Assembly (NCBI GenBank): GCA_023424015.1
Contig: JAFAEM010000010.1
Span: 1 to 64,000 of the forward strand
DNA: 64,000 bases
Direction: 5' to 3'
From: Bacteroidota bacterium
GTDB taxonomy: Bacteria; Bacteroidota; Bacteroidia; Chitinophagales; Chitinophagaceae
Shown here: piece after piece, positions 55,384 through 64,000 of the stretch
Position numbering within the stretch: position 1 is the first letter of the stretch
Layout of the letters: every line of letters starts with the position of its first letter
The notes under the pieces: model-generated
Database searches by the model: none
What the model saw: the letters and a program-made list of their open reading frames with translations, nothing else
Told to the model about the DNA's origin: nothing
Program-made: the position numbers and the translations under genes

Positions 55384-55887
55384 ATGTTTAATGTTTTTGT
55401 TCCATTTCATCCCAAATTAGTCGGAGCCCTTCGGGAAGTGAACAGGCGATGGCTCGTGTCACAAAAAAACGTCCATGCGGAAGAGTGGTCAGCTGACGGG
55501 GCGATCCCGATCCTGCTTACGGACTACGACGATATCATCACCGCTAAAACTCATTTGCGGGCAGTCGATCCCCATGACCGCTACCGGTTTATCCTGGACC
55601 TGGAAAATGAAGTACACCGGAAAAAGGTGGAGGAGCTGATCACGCCCGGCTCAGGGTACCGGGTGTATGCTGCTTTTATTGATGACCTGGAAAAAGTAAA
55701 AAGACAACTGAACGAAAAATACAGCGCCAGCATCCGACAATATATTTCCAAAAAAACAAGCTGGAAGATCGGGCGCGATGAGTCGATATGTCCTAATTTA
55801 GAACTGGTCTTTGGAGAATTGTATGTGATCCTGAAATATGCTTCACAGATCCACAGGCTGCGGCTTTCTGAACTGGAAAAATATTGA
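55384..55887 (+). CDS. Unknown protein of the SOS cassette
   Basis: A 167-residue cytoplasmic protein not assigned to any family here. It begins MFNVFVPFHPKLVGALREVN, has a central acidic stretch and KKVEELITPGSGYRVYAAF, a helical region DDLEKVKRQLNEKYSASIRQY, and ends in a Leu-rich helix (LRLSELEKY). No catalytic motif or membrane segment is visible. It lies three bases after umuC and two bases before the HMCES gene, so it must be cotranscribed with DNA-damage genes; a repair-accessory role is inferred from context only. Confidence 0.7.
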   Translation: MFNVFVPFHPKLVGALREVNRRWLVSQKNVHAEEWSADGAIPILLTDYDDIITAKTHLRAVDPHDRYRFILDLENEVHRKKVEELITPGSGYRVYAAFIDDLEKVKRQLNEKYSASIRQYISKKTSWKIGRDESICPNLELVFGELYVILKYASQIHRLRLSELEKY

Positions 55888-55889
55888 CT

Positions 55890-56675
55890 ATGTGTTACGA
55901 TGTTTCCTTTAGTACCGATATCAGGGTACTGGGCGATTATTTTCCCGGACTGGTCTTCGATGACCAAATTGAACTGGAGTTTGGCGCCATCGATCATGTG
56001 CAGGGTGTCGGTGTGTTTGGAAAATACCCGATCATCTATATCAACCGCGAAGATCTCCAATGGCACTGCAGGCTGATGGAATGGGGTATTATCCCGTTTT
56101 ACAGCAAGACCGAACCAACGCTGGTGGCCAGGAATGGTTTTCTGAATATCCGCGCCGAAAGAATCTGGGATGATCCCAAAAGCTATTGGTTCAAGATCAA
56201 AAACCGGCGTTGCCTGATACCCGTGACAGGCATCTACGAACACCGCGCCATCAGGGGATGGAAGAAGAAAGTGCCTTATTGGGTAAAGCCGAGAGAGCAA
56301 ACGACGTTTTTTTTACCCGGGCTCTATTCTGTAACCGAGTTACCCGATAAAGAAACGGGCGAAATGATCAAACGCTGGAGTTACGGCCTGATCACCCGGG
56401 CCGCCAATTCGGTGATGAGTAATATTCACAACGATGGCGACAACCGCGGAAGGATGCCGTTGTTCCTGCCCCTTGAAACGGCGAAGGAGTTTTTGAGTGA
56501 GGCCCTGGGCGAACAACGCTATCGCGAGATATTGGCATATGAAATGCCGTCGGAAGACCTGGACTACCATCCTGTGTTTACGATACGAACACCGAAGCTG
56601 CGACCTGACGATAAACCAAAAACAGAATTTTGGGATTGGGAACATTTGCCGGCATTGGGCGAAATGAACCCCTAA
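55890..56675 (+). CDS. SOS response-associated HMCES/YedK protein
   Basis: A 261-residue SRAP-domain protein that cross-links to abasic sites in single-stranded DNA. The ATG at 55890 gives MCYDVSF, placing the obligate catalytic Cys at position 2; the TTG two codons upstream would bury it. Other family residues are the Asn/Arg of ARNGFLNIRAERI, Glu in PVTGIYEH and the His of YHPVFTIRTP (catalytic HPV). It is the last gene of the umuD-umuC-unknown-HMCES operon and supports a DNA-damage tolerance role for the whole group. Confidence 0.92.
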   Translation: MCYDVSFSTDIRVLGDYFPGLVFDDQIELEFGAIDHVQGVGVFGKYPIIYINREDLQWHCRLMEWGIIPFYSKTEPTLVARNGFLNIRAERIWDDPKSYWFKIKNRRCLIPVTGIYEHRAIRGWKKKVPYWVKPREQTTFFLPGLYSVTELPDKETGEMIKRWSYGLITRAANSVMSNIHNDGDNRGRMPLFLPLETAKEFLSEALGEQRYREILAYEMPSEDLDYHPVFTIRTPKLRPDDKPKTEFWDWEHLPALGEMNP

Positions 56676-56682
56676 ATGATAT

Positions 56683-57030
56683 GTTGAAGATTGTTGAAAA
56701 TGGCTGAAGATTGTTTAATGTCGTAGTACGATATTCAACTACGTTCAACCACATTCAACTACATTCAACAACATTAAACAACCTTCAACCATAGAACTGG
56801 GGAACGCGGATTTTTATGATTATTATGATCAGTTATGATCCTGCATAGCAGACCCTGATCATAATAAATCATGACCACGTAGTGAAATAGTTGAAGATTG
56901 TTGAAAATGGCTGAAGATTGTTTAATGTCGTAGTACGATATTCAACTACGTTCAACCACATTCAACTACATTAAACAACCTTCAACTACATTCAACTATA
57001 CTAAACAACCTTCAACCACCTTAAACAAGG
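56683..57030. repeat. Two GTTGAA/TTCAAC long hairpin repeats
   Basis: Bases 56683-56765 and 56890-56972 are identical 83-base direct repeats. In each, the left half (GTTGAAGATT, GTTGAAAATG, GCTGAAGATT, GTTTAATGTC) is the imperfect inverse of the right half (ATTCAACTAC, GTTCAACCAC, ATTCAACTAC), so each forms a hairpin with roughly 40-base arms and ten-base periodicity around CGTAGTACG. Further TTCAAC units run on to about 57020. They lie between the convergent HMCES and transporter genes. Confidence 0.88.
56816..56872. repeat. ATGATTATTATGATCAG inverted repeat
   Basis: Left arm 56816-56832 and right arm 56855-56872 (CTGATCATAATAAATCAT) are inverse copies with one inserted base. The stem lies between the two GTTGAA repeats and is preceded by GAACGCGGATTTTT. 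It is a different repeat family nested in the same spacer. Confidence 0.75.
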
Positions 57031-57046
57031 TAAAAACCATCAAACC

Positions 57047-57844
57047 CTAAACATCTCTCATCGCTGCCTGCTTCATTTCAGCCGCCTTTTCATGACCCAG
57101 GTAACGTTCGATCCAGCCATGTACCAGGTAAATAACAGGTGTGAGAATGATGGCCATGATAAATTTATAGATGTAATTGACGATACATATAGCCATGATC
57201 TGGTCGAAAGGCCAGGGTTCGCCCTGCCCGGGCACCCATTTGGGATAAAAATAAAACGCGATCAGCAATACGATAAAACTGTCGATCAGTTGCGAGATCA
57301 CAGTAGATCCGGTAGCTCTTAGCCAGATCTTCTTCTCCCCTGTCATTTTTTTTATTCGATGAAATACCAGCACGTCTACAATTTGCGCCACCATGAATGC
57401 CGTCATAGAGGCGATGATGATACCAAGCCCCTGTCCAAATACGGCATTGTATGCAGTACTCATGTTTTCGATCCCCGTTTCTTTTTTGCTACCGATCCAC
57501 CAACTGTTTGGCGAGGTTTGGATGGCGCCAAACACCATCAGAAAACCAAAAGCGATCAGCGCGATCGTAAGCCAGCTGAGAAACTTTACCCCCTTGCGCC
57601 CATAATACTCATTGATGATATCGGTCATCACAAATACAACAGGCCATAATAAAACGCCGCAGGTAAGATTAAAGGAGTAGCTGCCTCCAAACAATTTTAT
57701 AGCCGCGGGGTTCCAACCGAAGGTCTCCTCCAGCGAGAATATTTTTACACCGATAAATTCAGCGATCAAAGCGTTGGTGATAAAAACACCTGCCAGCACC
57801 AGGAATAGCCGGGTAGGTTTATTGTGGATGATAGTGTGGATCAT
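57047..57844 (-). CDS. Queuosine precursor transporter YhhQ/VUT family
   Basis: A 265-residue membrane protein with about six to seven helices. Family strings are ITNALIAEFIGVKIF near residue 22, VVFVMTDIINEYYGRKGVKF near 69, FMVAQIVDVLVFHRIKK near 148 and STVISQLIDSFIVLLIAF near 178. Members import queuine-pathway precursors (preQ0/preQ1) for tRNA modification. Its first 26 bases overlap the end of the upstream small membrane gene, so they are cotranscribed. The stop is just beyond the TTCAAC repeats. Confidence 0.88.
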   Translation of the reverse strand: MIHTIIHNKPTRLFLVLAGVFITNALIAEFIGVKIFSLEETFGWNPAAIKLFGGSYSFNLTCGVLLWPVVFVMTDIINEYYGRKGVKFLSWLTIALIAFGFLMVFGAIQTSPNSWWIGSKKETGIENMSTAYNAVFGQGLGIIIASMTAFMVAQIVDVLVFHRIKKMTGEKKIWLRATGSTVISQLIDSFIVLLIAFYFYPKWVPGQGEPWPFDQIMAICIVNYIYKFIMAIILTPVIYLVHGWIERYLGHEKAAEMKQAAMRDV

Positions 57845-58127
57845 TCAGGAAAATAATATAGGAGATTAATATAAACAAAAAAAGAATGTTTGCCAACACC
57901 AGCCACAACGGTACATACACGGTCAGTCTTCGCTTTACAAAAAGTACGACAAGGTAGCATAAGTTGACAACAGGCACCAGCAACAGGCCCATCACATACC
58001 CAATGGTGATGATCGTTGAAGTGATCGCATCATCCTGTGCCCAGTCCCTGATCAGCAGCGATACGGAAAGTAGAAAAAAGATACCGGTGATAAATGCCAG
58101 TCTTGACAAAAATAATAGCCAACGCAT
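57819..58127 (-). CDS. Small membrane protein of unknown role
   Basis: A 102-residue protein from the ATG at 58127 with three hydrophobic helices (residues ~3-25, 36-62 and 72-95). No family is recognised. It overlaps the transporter gene by 26 bases in another frame, which suggests translational coupling. It may be a minor partner of the transporter or unrelated. Confidence 0.65.
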   Translation of the reverse strand: MRWLLFLSRLAFITGIFFLLSVSLLIRDWAQDDAITSTIITIGYVMGLLLVPVVNLCYLVVLFVKRRLTVYVPLWLVLANILFLFILISYIIFLNDPHYHPQ

Positions 58128-58180
58128 GGACAATTTTCATCTAAAATAGCATTATTTTGGCAGCTTAATATCAATGGTCT

Positions 58181-60703
58181 ATGAATAAGAACCTGTTTAG
58201 CAAGGCCTTGCCCCACCTGGTTGCAATCGGTATATTTTTAATCGTTACGGTGATCTACTGCCTTCCGGCATTGCAGGGGATGGTGATCAACCAGCATGAT
58301 ATGCTGGGCACCCGGGGAATGGCGCAGCAGTCTGTTGAATTTTATGAAAGATACGGTTACCACCCTTTATGGACCAATTCGATGTACAGCGGTATGCCGG
58401 CTTTCCAGATCCTGATCAGCAGTAAGTATAATATCGGGCTGGGCTGGCTGCATTACATCTTCACGCTTAACATGCCACATTCTGCAGGCCTGTTCTTTCT
58501 CTCCTGCGTTTGCTTTTATATACTCACACAGGTTTTGCGTTTAAAACCCTGGGTGGGTATCCTGGGATCACTTGCTTATGGCTTTGCATCTTATAACGCC
58601 ATCATCCTGGCCGTTGGACATATCACCAAATTCGCCACGATGGGTTATGCCCCCGCTGTGCTGGCTGGTATCATCCTGTTGATGCAGCGAAAATATATTC
58701 TTGGCTTTGGTGTTACTGTTCTATTCAGCACACTTTTCTTCGGTCAAAACCACGTGCAGTCTGTATTTTATTACATGATCCTGATCCTTTGCCTGGGCAT
58801 CGGTTTCCTTATTAAAACCATTCAGACAAAAGACTATGTTCATTTCTTCAAAACCTTTGCGCTAACGATCATATCTTTTGCGATCGCTGCCTGTTCGTTT
58901 GCGGTGATACTGATGCCTACCAACGAATATGCGAAAGAAACCATGCGGGGCGGGCGAAGCGAACTGACCCTCGGCGTGGACAAAGAAAACAGATCCGAAG
59001 GCGGGCTTGATAAGGACTATGCGTTTCGCTGGAGTTATGGCAAAGAGGAAACGCTCACGTTCATACTTCCCAATTATTTTGGCAGCAGTAATAATCCCGC
59101 AGAGTTTGGCGAAGAAAGTCATGTGATCGACGCACTGCGTGAATCAGGCCTGCCACAGGAAGTTGCTAACTACTTCTATAGTCGCATGACACCTTATTGG
59201 GGAAGCCAGCCCAGCACCTCGGGACCAGTCTATTTCGGAGCGATCATTTGCATGCTGGCGATCGCAGGTTTGTTTTTTATACCAAAAAAGTATTTATGCT
59301 GGCTGATACCCGGCACCATCATACCCATTATTCTCGCCTGGGGCAGTAACCTGGCCGCCGTCAACTATTTCCTGTTTGACAATGTGCCTTTCCTCAATAA
59401 ATTCCGTGCGCCTTCGATGGCCCTGATGGTACCACAACTTAGTATTGCCTTAATGGCATCACTGGCCGTTCAGCAAATTTTTTATGGTCAGTTCGATCGG
59501 GCCGTATTCCTGAAGAAGATCAAGTTTTCTGCCATCACATTCGGTGCCCTGCTCTTCATCCTCGTTGCGGTGTACATGGGTGCATCATACAGAAGCGAAG
59601 CAGACAATTTCAATAAGGAAGCCCTGACCAGCCAACTCACGCAGATGATGAGCCAGGGCAATGCACCAACGCCGCAAATGAGTAACCAGGCCACATCGAT
59701 CACCGACAATTTATATGCAGCCCTTTCAAAAGACCGGAAGGAAATGTTTGGCAGCGACCTGTTCCGTTTGTTTATTTACGCTTTGCTGGGTGCATTTGTG
59801 ATCTGGCTGGGATACAGAAAAAAAATCAAGCCGGCACTGGCAGTCGGTTTGCTGGCTGCACTTTCTTTCATTGACCTGATCACTGTCGATAACCGTTATC
59901 TCAGTAAAGAACATTTTGTGTCGGAGGATGAATACCTGCAGGGCTTTATTCCCACCAATGCCGACCTGCAGATCAAAAGAGACACCGGCTATTATCGTGT
60001 CGTGGATCAGTCGGTCGGAAACCCGTTTGATGGCAATGCGCGGGCATCCTATTTTCATAATTCCCTGGGTGGCTATAGCCCTGCCAAACTGGGACTGTAC
60101 CAGGACCTGATCGATCACCAGTTGAACAAGGGAAATATGGAAGTGTTCAACATGCTGAATGCAAAATATTTTATCGTCAATGATCCTTCGACCAATAAAC
60201 CCGTAGCCCAGTTAAATCAGGGAGCCTATGGCCCGGCCTGGTTTGTAAAAGGCATCCGCTATGTGGACAATGCCGACGCCGAAATGCTGGCACTTGACAG
60301 CCTGCCTACCAGGGACTCCGCGGTAGCGGATAAGCGTGAGCAGTCAAAGATCACGCCGCCGCAATTTGACAGCGCTGCCAGCATTACGCTGGTGAAAAAT
60401 ATTAACGATGAGATCATCTATCAAAGCAAAGCGGCCAGCAACCAGCTCGCGGTATTTAGTGAAGTCTATTATCCGTATGGCTGGAAAGCATACGTAGATG
60501 GAAATGAAGTACCGATAGCACGTGTCAATTACCTGCTTCGCGCCATCAATGTGCCGGCGGGTGAGCATACGATACGTTTTGTTTTCGAACCTGCTTCATA
60601 CAAAAAAGGAATGACGATAAGCCTGGCGGGTGGTGTTCTTTCGCTATTGATCGTACTGGCGTGTGCGGTTTTGCTGGTAATTAAATCGAGAAAGAAAGCG
60701 TAG
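58181..60703 (+). CDS. YfhO-family membrane protein
   Basis: An 840-residue protein with about 12 membrane helices (most within residues 10-545) and a final helix near 810-833. A large extracytoplasmic loop and a C-terminal domain (YPYGWKAYVDGNEVPIARVNYLLRAI...GEHTIRFVFEPASYKKG) match the YfhO family. In Firmicutes YfhO glycosylates lipoteichoic acid; Bacteroidota members are probably GT-C-like transferases acting on surface glycans. It precedes two glycosyltransferase genes on the same strand. Confidence 0.85.
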   Translation: MNKNLFSKALPHLVAIGIFLIVTVIYCLPALQGMVINQHDMLGTRGMAQQSVEFYERYGYHPLWTNSMYSGMPAFQILISSKYNIGLGWLHYIFTLNMPHSAGLFFLSCVCFYILTQVLRLKPWVGILGSLAYGFASYNAIILAVGHITKFATMGYAPAVLAGIILLMQRKYILGFGVTVLFSTLFFGQNHVQSVFYYMILILCLGIGFLIKTIQTKDYVHFFKTFALTIISFAIAACSFAVILMPTNEYAKETMRGGRSELTLGVDKENRSEGGLDKDYAFRWSYGKEETLTFILPNYFGSSNNPAEFGEESHVIDALRESGLPQEVANYFYSRMTPYWGSQPSTSGPVYFGAIICMLAIAGLFFIPKKYLCWLIPGTIIPIILAWGSNLAAVNYFLFDNVPFLNKFRAPSMALMVPQLSIALMASLAVQQIFYGQFDRAVFLKKIKFSAITFGALLFILVAVYMGASYRSEADNFNKEALTSQLTQMMSQGNAPTPQMSNQATSITDNLYAALSKDRKEMFGSDLFRLFIYALLGAFVIWLGYRKKIKPALAVGLLAALSFIDLITVDNRYLSKEHFVSEDEYLQGFIPTNADLQIKRDTGYYRVVDQSVGNPFDGNARASYFHNSLGGYSPAKLGLYQDLIDHQLNKGNMEVFNMLNAKYFIVNDPSTNKPVAQLNQGAYGPAWFVKGIRYVDNADAEMLALDSLPTRDSAVADKREQSKITPPQFDSAASITLVKNINDEIIYQSKAASNQLAVFSEVYYPYGWKAYVDGNEVPIARVNYLLRAINVPAGEHTIRFVFEPASYKKGMTISLAGGVLSLLIVLACAVLLVIKSRKKA

Positions 60704-60745
60704 TTCGAAGTATTTCAACTGACGCCGTGTGAAATTGGCTGTAAT

Positions 60746-61762
60746 ATGTCAAAAATGGATCTTTCAATAATACTGGTCAATTATAAATCACCTCAGCTGG
60801 TGCTGGATTGTGTGGAGAGCATCTACGCGGAAACAAAACGGTATTCATTTGAGATCATCGTAGTAGATAATTTTTCGGAAGACAATAGCAGGGAGTTGGT
60901 ATTGGAAAAATATCCTTCCATTACCTGGATTCCGATGACATACAACGCGGGTTTCGCAAGGGCCAATAATGAAGGGATCAGGGCGGCAAAGGGCGACTAT
61001 ATTCTCATTCTGAATACTGATACCATTATTCGCGATGAAGCACTTGATAAAGCGCTTGAATTGTTTAAAGCAGAGACCAACGCCGCTGCTGCTGGTGTGC
61101 AACTCCTGAATCCCGATGGATCGCATCAAATCTCCGGAGCGCATTTTATCGTAGGTGGGTTGAACTTCCTGCTTCCCCTTCCCTATCTCGGCCGGTTTAT
61201 CCGGTATTGGGGATACCGGTTGAAAACCAAAGTACCGAGTGTCAGCACGGTCAGGGAAAGAATGGAGGTGGACTGGATCGTGGGTGCTTTCATTTTAACC
61301 TCACGCGAACTGGCGCAGAAGGAAATGATGGACGAGGATTTTTTTATGTACGCTGAGGAAATTGAATGGTGCAGCCGGTTAAAAAAGCATGGAGCTTTAT
61401 TCCTTTACAATACACCTCAGGTCATTCACCTGGGTGGCGCTACCAGCGGCTCCTATTATGATACAGACGAAAATGAAAACAGCAGGAATCTCTGGAACAG
61501 GAAAGGACGTCAGATCATGATCTCGATGATGCTTCGAATCCGTAAGCAATACGGTGTTGGGTGGTTCTTACTCATGCTGCTTATTTTCATTATCGAAATC
61601 CCGGTGTTTGGCATAGGTTTACTGCTTGAAAAGATTTTTAGGGCAGGGCGATCCAGGTACAGCTGGTCGGCTTTCGGGAATTATTGTATCAACGTTTTTT
61701 ACCTGGTAAGATACACGCCAAGAATTATCGTCAACAAACGCTTTTTTTATAAAGTCCCGTAG
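60746..61762 (+). CDS. GT2-family glycosyltransferase with C-terminal membrane segments
   Basis: A 338-residue GT-A enzyme. N-terminal LSIILVNYKSPQLVLDCVESIY, donor-binding ILILNTDTIIRDEAL (DxD equivalent) and a catalytic-region EEIEWCSRLKKHG. Residues ~270-300 are hydrophobic and probably bind the membrane. The pattern is close to rhamnosyltransferases. It is five bases from the next transferase. Confidence 0.88.
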   Translation: MSKMDLSIILVNYKSPQLVLDCVESIYAETKRYSFEIIVVDNFSEDNSRELVLEKYPSITWIPMTYNAGFARANNEGIRAAKGDYILILNTDTIIRDEALDKALELFKAETNAAAAGVQLLNPDGSHQISGAHFIVGGLNFLLPLPYLGRFIRYWGYRLKTKVPSVSTVRERMEVDWIVGAFILTSRELAQKEMMDEDFFMYAEEIEWCSRLKKHGALFLYNTPQVIHLGGATSGSYYDTDENENSRNLWNRKGRQIMISMMLRIRKQYGVGWFLLMLLIFIIEIPVFGIGLLLEKIFRAGRSRYSWSAFGNYCINVFYLVRYTPRIIVNKRFFYKVP

Positions 61763-61767
61763 GCCTT

Positions 61768-62631
61768 ATGCAGTTATCGATCATTATCATCAATTACAAT
61801 ACGTTCCGGCTGACGGTCAACTGCATTCGTTCCATCCGTGAAAAGCTGACCGGAATCGAATATGAAATTGTACTGGTCGACAATGCCTCGGCAGAATCTG
61901 ACCCCGATGAATTCCTGAAAGAATGTCCCGGTATCAAACTGATAAAAAGTCCGACCAATACAGGCTTTGCCGGTGGCAACAACCTGGGTATTTCCCATTC
62001 TTCAGGAAAGTATATACTTCTGTTAAATAGCGATACCGAGCTGATCAATAATGCGCCGAAGATCTGCTATGATTATATCACCTCGCATCCGGGCGTGGGC
62101 ATGGTCACCTGCCAGCTTCGATACCCTGATGGAAGCATTCAGTACAATTGCCGCAAGTTCAGAACGATTAGCTGGGAACTGGCGGAAGTATTCCCATTTT
62201 TCAGGCTATTGTCAAAAGAAAAGCAGGGGAAAATGATGCTGCATCATTATTTTGATCACCAGGTCAATGCCGAATGCGACTGGGTCTGGGGAGCCTTTAT
62301 GCTTTTCCCAAGATCGATAATCGAGCAATTACCGGGTAAAAAGCTGGCGGAAGATTTTTTCATGTATATCGAAGATGTGCACTGGTGCTGGGATTTCAAA
62401 AAGCTGGGTTATACCATACATTTCCTACCCGAAGCCAAAGTGATGCATATACACAAGGGAAGCATTGACAAGGACAAATTGCTGCAAACCCGCAAAACCG
62501 GGATAAAAAACCATGCCCGCTTCATGAAAAAATTTTATCCTGACTGGCGCTGGTATATTTTTGCAACGATATACTATACGAAACAATACGGGGCGATGTG
62601 GTTGAGGGGGTTGATAAAAGCCCCCAAATAG
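61768..62631 (+). CDS. GT2-family glycosyltransferase
   Basis: A 287-residue GT-A enzyme similar to the previous gene product: LSIIIINYNTFRLTVNCIRSI, NTGFAGGNNLGISHSSGKYILLLNSDTEL and the MYIEDVHWCWDFKKLG acceptor/catalytic string. The pair looks like an old duplication. It ends one base before the convergent lipoprotein gene's stop. Sugar and acceptor are unknown. Confidence 0.88.
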   Translation: MQLSIIIINYNTFRLTVNCIRSIREKLTGIEYEIVLVDNASAESDPDEFLKECPGIKLIKSPTNTGFAGGNNLGISHSSGKYILLLNSDTELINNAPKICYDYITSHPGVGMVTCQLRYPDGSIQYNCRKFRTISWELAEVFPFFRLLSKEKQGKMMLHHYFDHQVNAECDWVWGAFMLFPRSIIEQLPGKKLAEDFFMYIEDVHWCWDFKKLGYTIHFLPEAKVMHIHKGSIDKDKLLQTRKTGIKNHARFMKKFYPDWRWYIFATIYYTKQYGAMWLRGLIKAPK

Positions 62632-62632
62632 C

Positions 62633-63088
62633 CTATGGTGCAGGAATATATTTCGCTACAATTAGACCGTTATTACCATACAAAGAAGATGTCAGAATTC
62701 TATTCTCTTCAATATTCATAAGTAGCCAATCATATTCTACGGTTCCATTAACGGTAATTCGAAGTGTAGACTCATCGGGAGTTGTGAATTTCCAGGTTGT
62801 ATTAAAACTGTCGCCGCTGATATCTGTATGCGTGCCCGTTCCGTCGGCATTGAACTTAAACGTCATGGCACCAATATCTACCCCGGTTGTATTTTCACCA
62901 CCTCTCAGATAATGTGTACGTGTACCCATTAGATTTTGATATGTCTCACCCACTTGCCAGGTTTTTGCAGTAAGTTTTTCCAGATTAGTTTTATTTTTTG
63001 AAGGCTCTGCGTCGTTATCTTTACTACAACTATTTACCATAAGAGCTGAAAAAAATGCGACAGAGAGAAAGGTGTTGCTGATTTTCAT
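62633..63088 (-). CDS. Lipocalin-like lipoprotein
   Basis: A 151-residue exported protein. The signal peptide ends LMVNSC (Cys21), a lipobox followed by an acidic SKDNDAEP linker. The mature domain has TWQVGETY, MTFKFNADGTGTHT and NTTWKFTTPDESTLRITV, the GxW/strand pattern of small lipocalin-like proteins of Bacteroidota. It is A/T-richer than the upstream genes. Ligand unknown. Confidence 0.7.
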   Translation of the reverse strand: MKISNTFLSVAFFSALMVNSCSKDNDAEPSKNKTNLEKLTAKTWQVGETYQNLMGTRTHYLRGGENTTGVDIGAMTFKFNADGTGTHTDISGDSFNTTWKFTTPDESTLRITVNGTVEYDWLLMNIEENRILTSSLYGNNGLIVAKYIPAP

Positions 63089-63153
63089 ACGTCGTAAGTT
63101 TTGAACAAAATAAGCGTTATTATTGTAAATTACAATACCGTCTAAACATTCGT

Positions 63154-64000
63154 TTACCGCAAAAAAGGCTTCGGAAATACTCTTTTAAAACCAAGAAATA
63201 ACCAATGTAAGACCTGGGAGTCATCTATTGTCTTACCGATCTTAATCTTCTTATAATTAAGCGGTTCAAATGACTTATTTCCTAATATCTCAGCAAACTT
63301 GCGAAACTTTATTATTACTTCATTGACTGATAAGGAATGGCGGTCCTTACGAGGCGTCCTTAAAATTTTGTGAGTAATTGATTGACAGTATTGCCGCAAC
63401 AGTTCACTACTTTCAATTGTAATAACCTCGCCCAAAAGGGGGTCTTTAATCTTAAGCTGAGAAACATAATCAATAAGTTGCCCAAAAGCATCAACAAAGC
63501 GGCTATCTGCTGACGAGGAAGTTGTAGAAGCAGAATGCCTCCTATAAGAAAAACATTCTTGCTGTGCAACAGCGAAATATGATTTCCTGGAAAGTTCAAT
63601 AAAAAGCTGCATATCAGCAAATAGAAGATTTGGGTAAGAAGGAATACCACCTAATTGATCGTAGTCTTCACTCCTCATCATAAACCCAGTGCCCATTAAG
63701 TCGGTTTTGTTACGAAAAAAGTTGTGAATTACCTCTGCAGGTAATTGCACCTCCCTCATAGGCTTACATTTTCCGATTTCTCTGCCATCCGAATCAATGT
63801 ATCGGAAATGACTTTGAAATAAAGTTGCGTCAGGGTACCTACTGATTAAATCGTCCATAACCTGCAGATAATTACTGTCCAATAAATCGTCATGGCCGAT
63901 CAGGGTCATAAATTCATTTTTTGAGACATCTAAAACCCGCCGCCAATTATCTTCCATACTTAGAGGTACAGAAGACGAAAACACTTTTATCCTTTTATCG
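63154..64000 (-). CDS. GT2-family glycosyltransferase, 5' end outside the window
   Basis: The frame is open to the right edge, so the N-terminal nucleotide-binding part is missing. The visible part has KNEFMTLIGHDDLLDSNYLQ (GT-A DxD-like DD), YPDATLFQSHFRYIDSDG and GTGFMMRSEDYDQLGG, typical of GT2 enzymes, then a basic C-terminal tail ending RVFPKPFLR. The GTG at 63984 is not the true start. The gene is A/T-rich compared with genes before 62.6 kb, as often seen in exchanged glycan loci. Confidence 0.8.
   Translation of the reverse strand, partial: DKRIKVFSSSVPLSMEDNWRRVLDVSKNEFMTLIGHDDLLDSNYLQVMDDLISRYPDATLFQSHFRYIDSDGREIGKCKPMREVQLPAEVIHNFFRNKTDLMGTGFMMRSEDYDQLGGIPSYPNLLFADMQLFIELSRKSYFAVAQQECFSYRRHSASTTSSSADSRFVDAFGQLIDYVSQLKIKDPLLGEVITIESSELLRQYCQSITHKILRTPRKDRHSLSVNEVIIKFRKFAEILGNKSFEPLNYKKIKIGKTIDDSQVLHWLFLGFKRVFPKPFLR

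Overview
The window reads as a chromosomal segment of a member of the Bacteroidota, most likely family Chitinophagaceae. This rests on a T9SS C-terminal sorting domain, an UpxY-type NusG paralogue, DUF3810, DUF6702 and DUF177 proteins, bacillithiol synthesis (BshC), TAnnTTTG promoter boxes without clear Shine-Dalgarno sites, and general codon use. No rRNA, tRNA, CRISPR array, transposase or phage gene was recognised.

Layout. Bases 1-15000 hold housekeeping and envelope genes: phosphoglucosamine mutase, a methyltransferase, an LtaS-like sulfatase-fold enzyme, a PAP2 phosphatase, a CNNM/CorC-type protein, a secreted sugar dehydrogenase fused to cytochrome c, a DUF6702/HupE/M1-peptidase group, a 4'-phosphopantetheinyl transferase, dCTP deaminase and a DUF3810 protein. 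Bases 15000-17000 are the conserved yceD(DUF177)-rpmF-plsX group.

Bases 17000-40300 are an exopolysaccharide locus. It has a probable regulator, a Wza-like export lipoprotein, a Wzc-like tyrosine autokinase, an UpxY antiterminator, flippase, polymerase, two GT4 glycosyltransferases, two sugar-modifying oxidoreductases and an unclassified TIM-barrel-like protein, closed by a hairpin terminator. Further on lie a beta-barrel protein, a 1751-residue T9SS-exported protein with twelve PKD-like domains, and the initiating sugar-phosphate transferase with a lipoprotein partner.

Bases 40400-52100 are metabolic and accessory genes: bshC, a sterol-desaturase-type hydroxylase, a DUF885 peptidase with an aldehyde dehydrogenase, a MORN-repeat protein, an Rnk/GreA-like factor, an FMN-dependent glutamate-synthase-like protein and alkaline phosphatase. 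Their spacers carry dispersed CACGAAT/CACGGAT repeats. Bases 52100-56700 hold an AAA ATPase bracketed by CAAAATGCGTTA-type palindromes and a four-gene SOS mutagenesis cassette (umuD, umuC, an unknown gene, HMCES/YedK). Bases 57000-64000 hold a queuosine-precursor transporter, a YfhO-family membrane protein and glycosyltransferases that begin a second glycan region running off the right edge.

The points most worth following are the SOS cassette with its unknown third gene, the palindrome-flanked ATPase unit, several families of intergenic repeats that cluster between convergent genes (one has supplied the last codons of a peptidase gene), and a structured intergenic element at 47569-47720.
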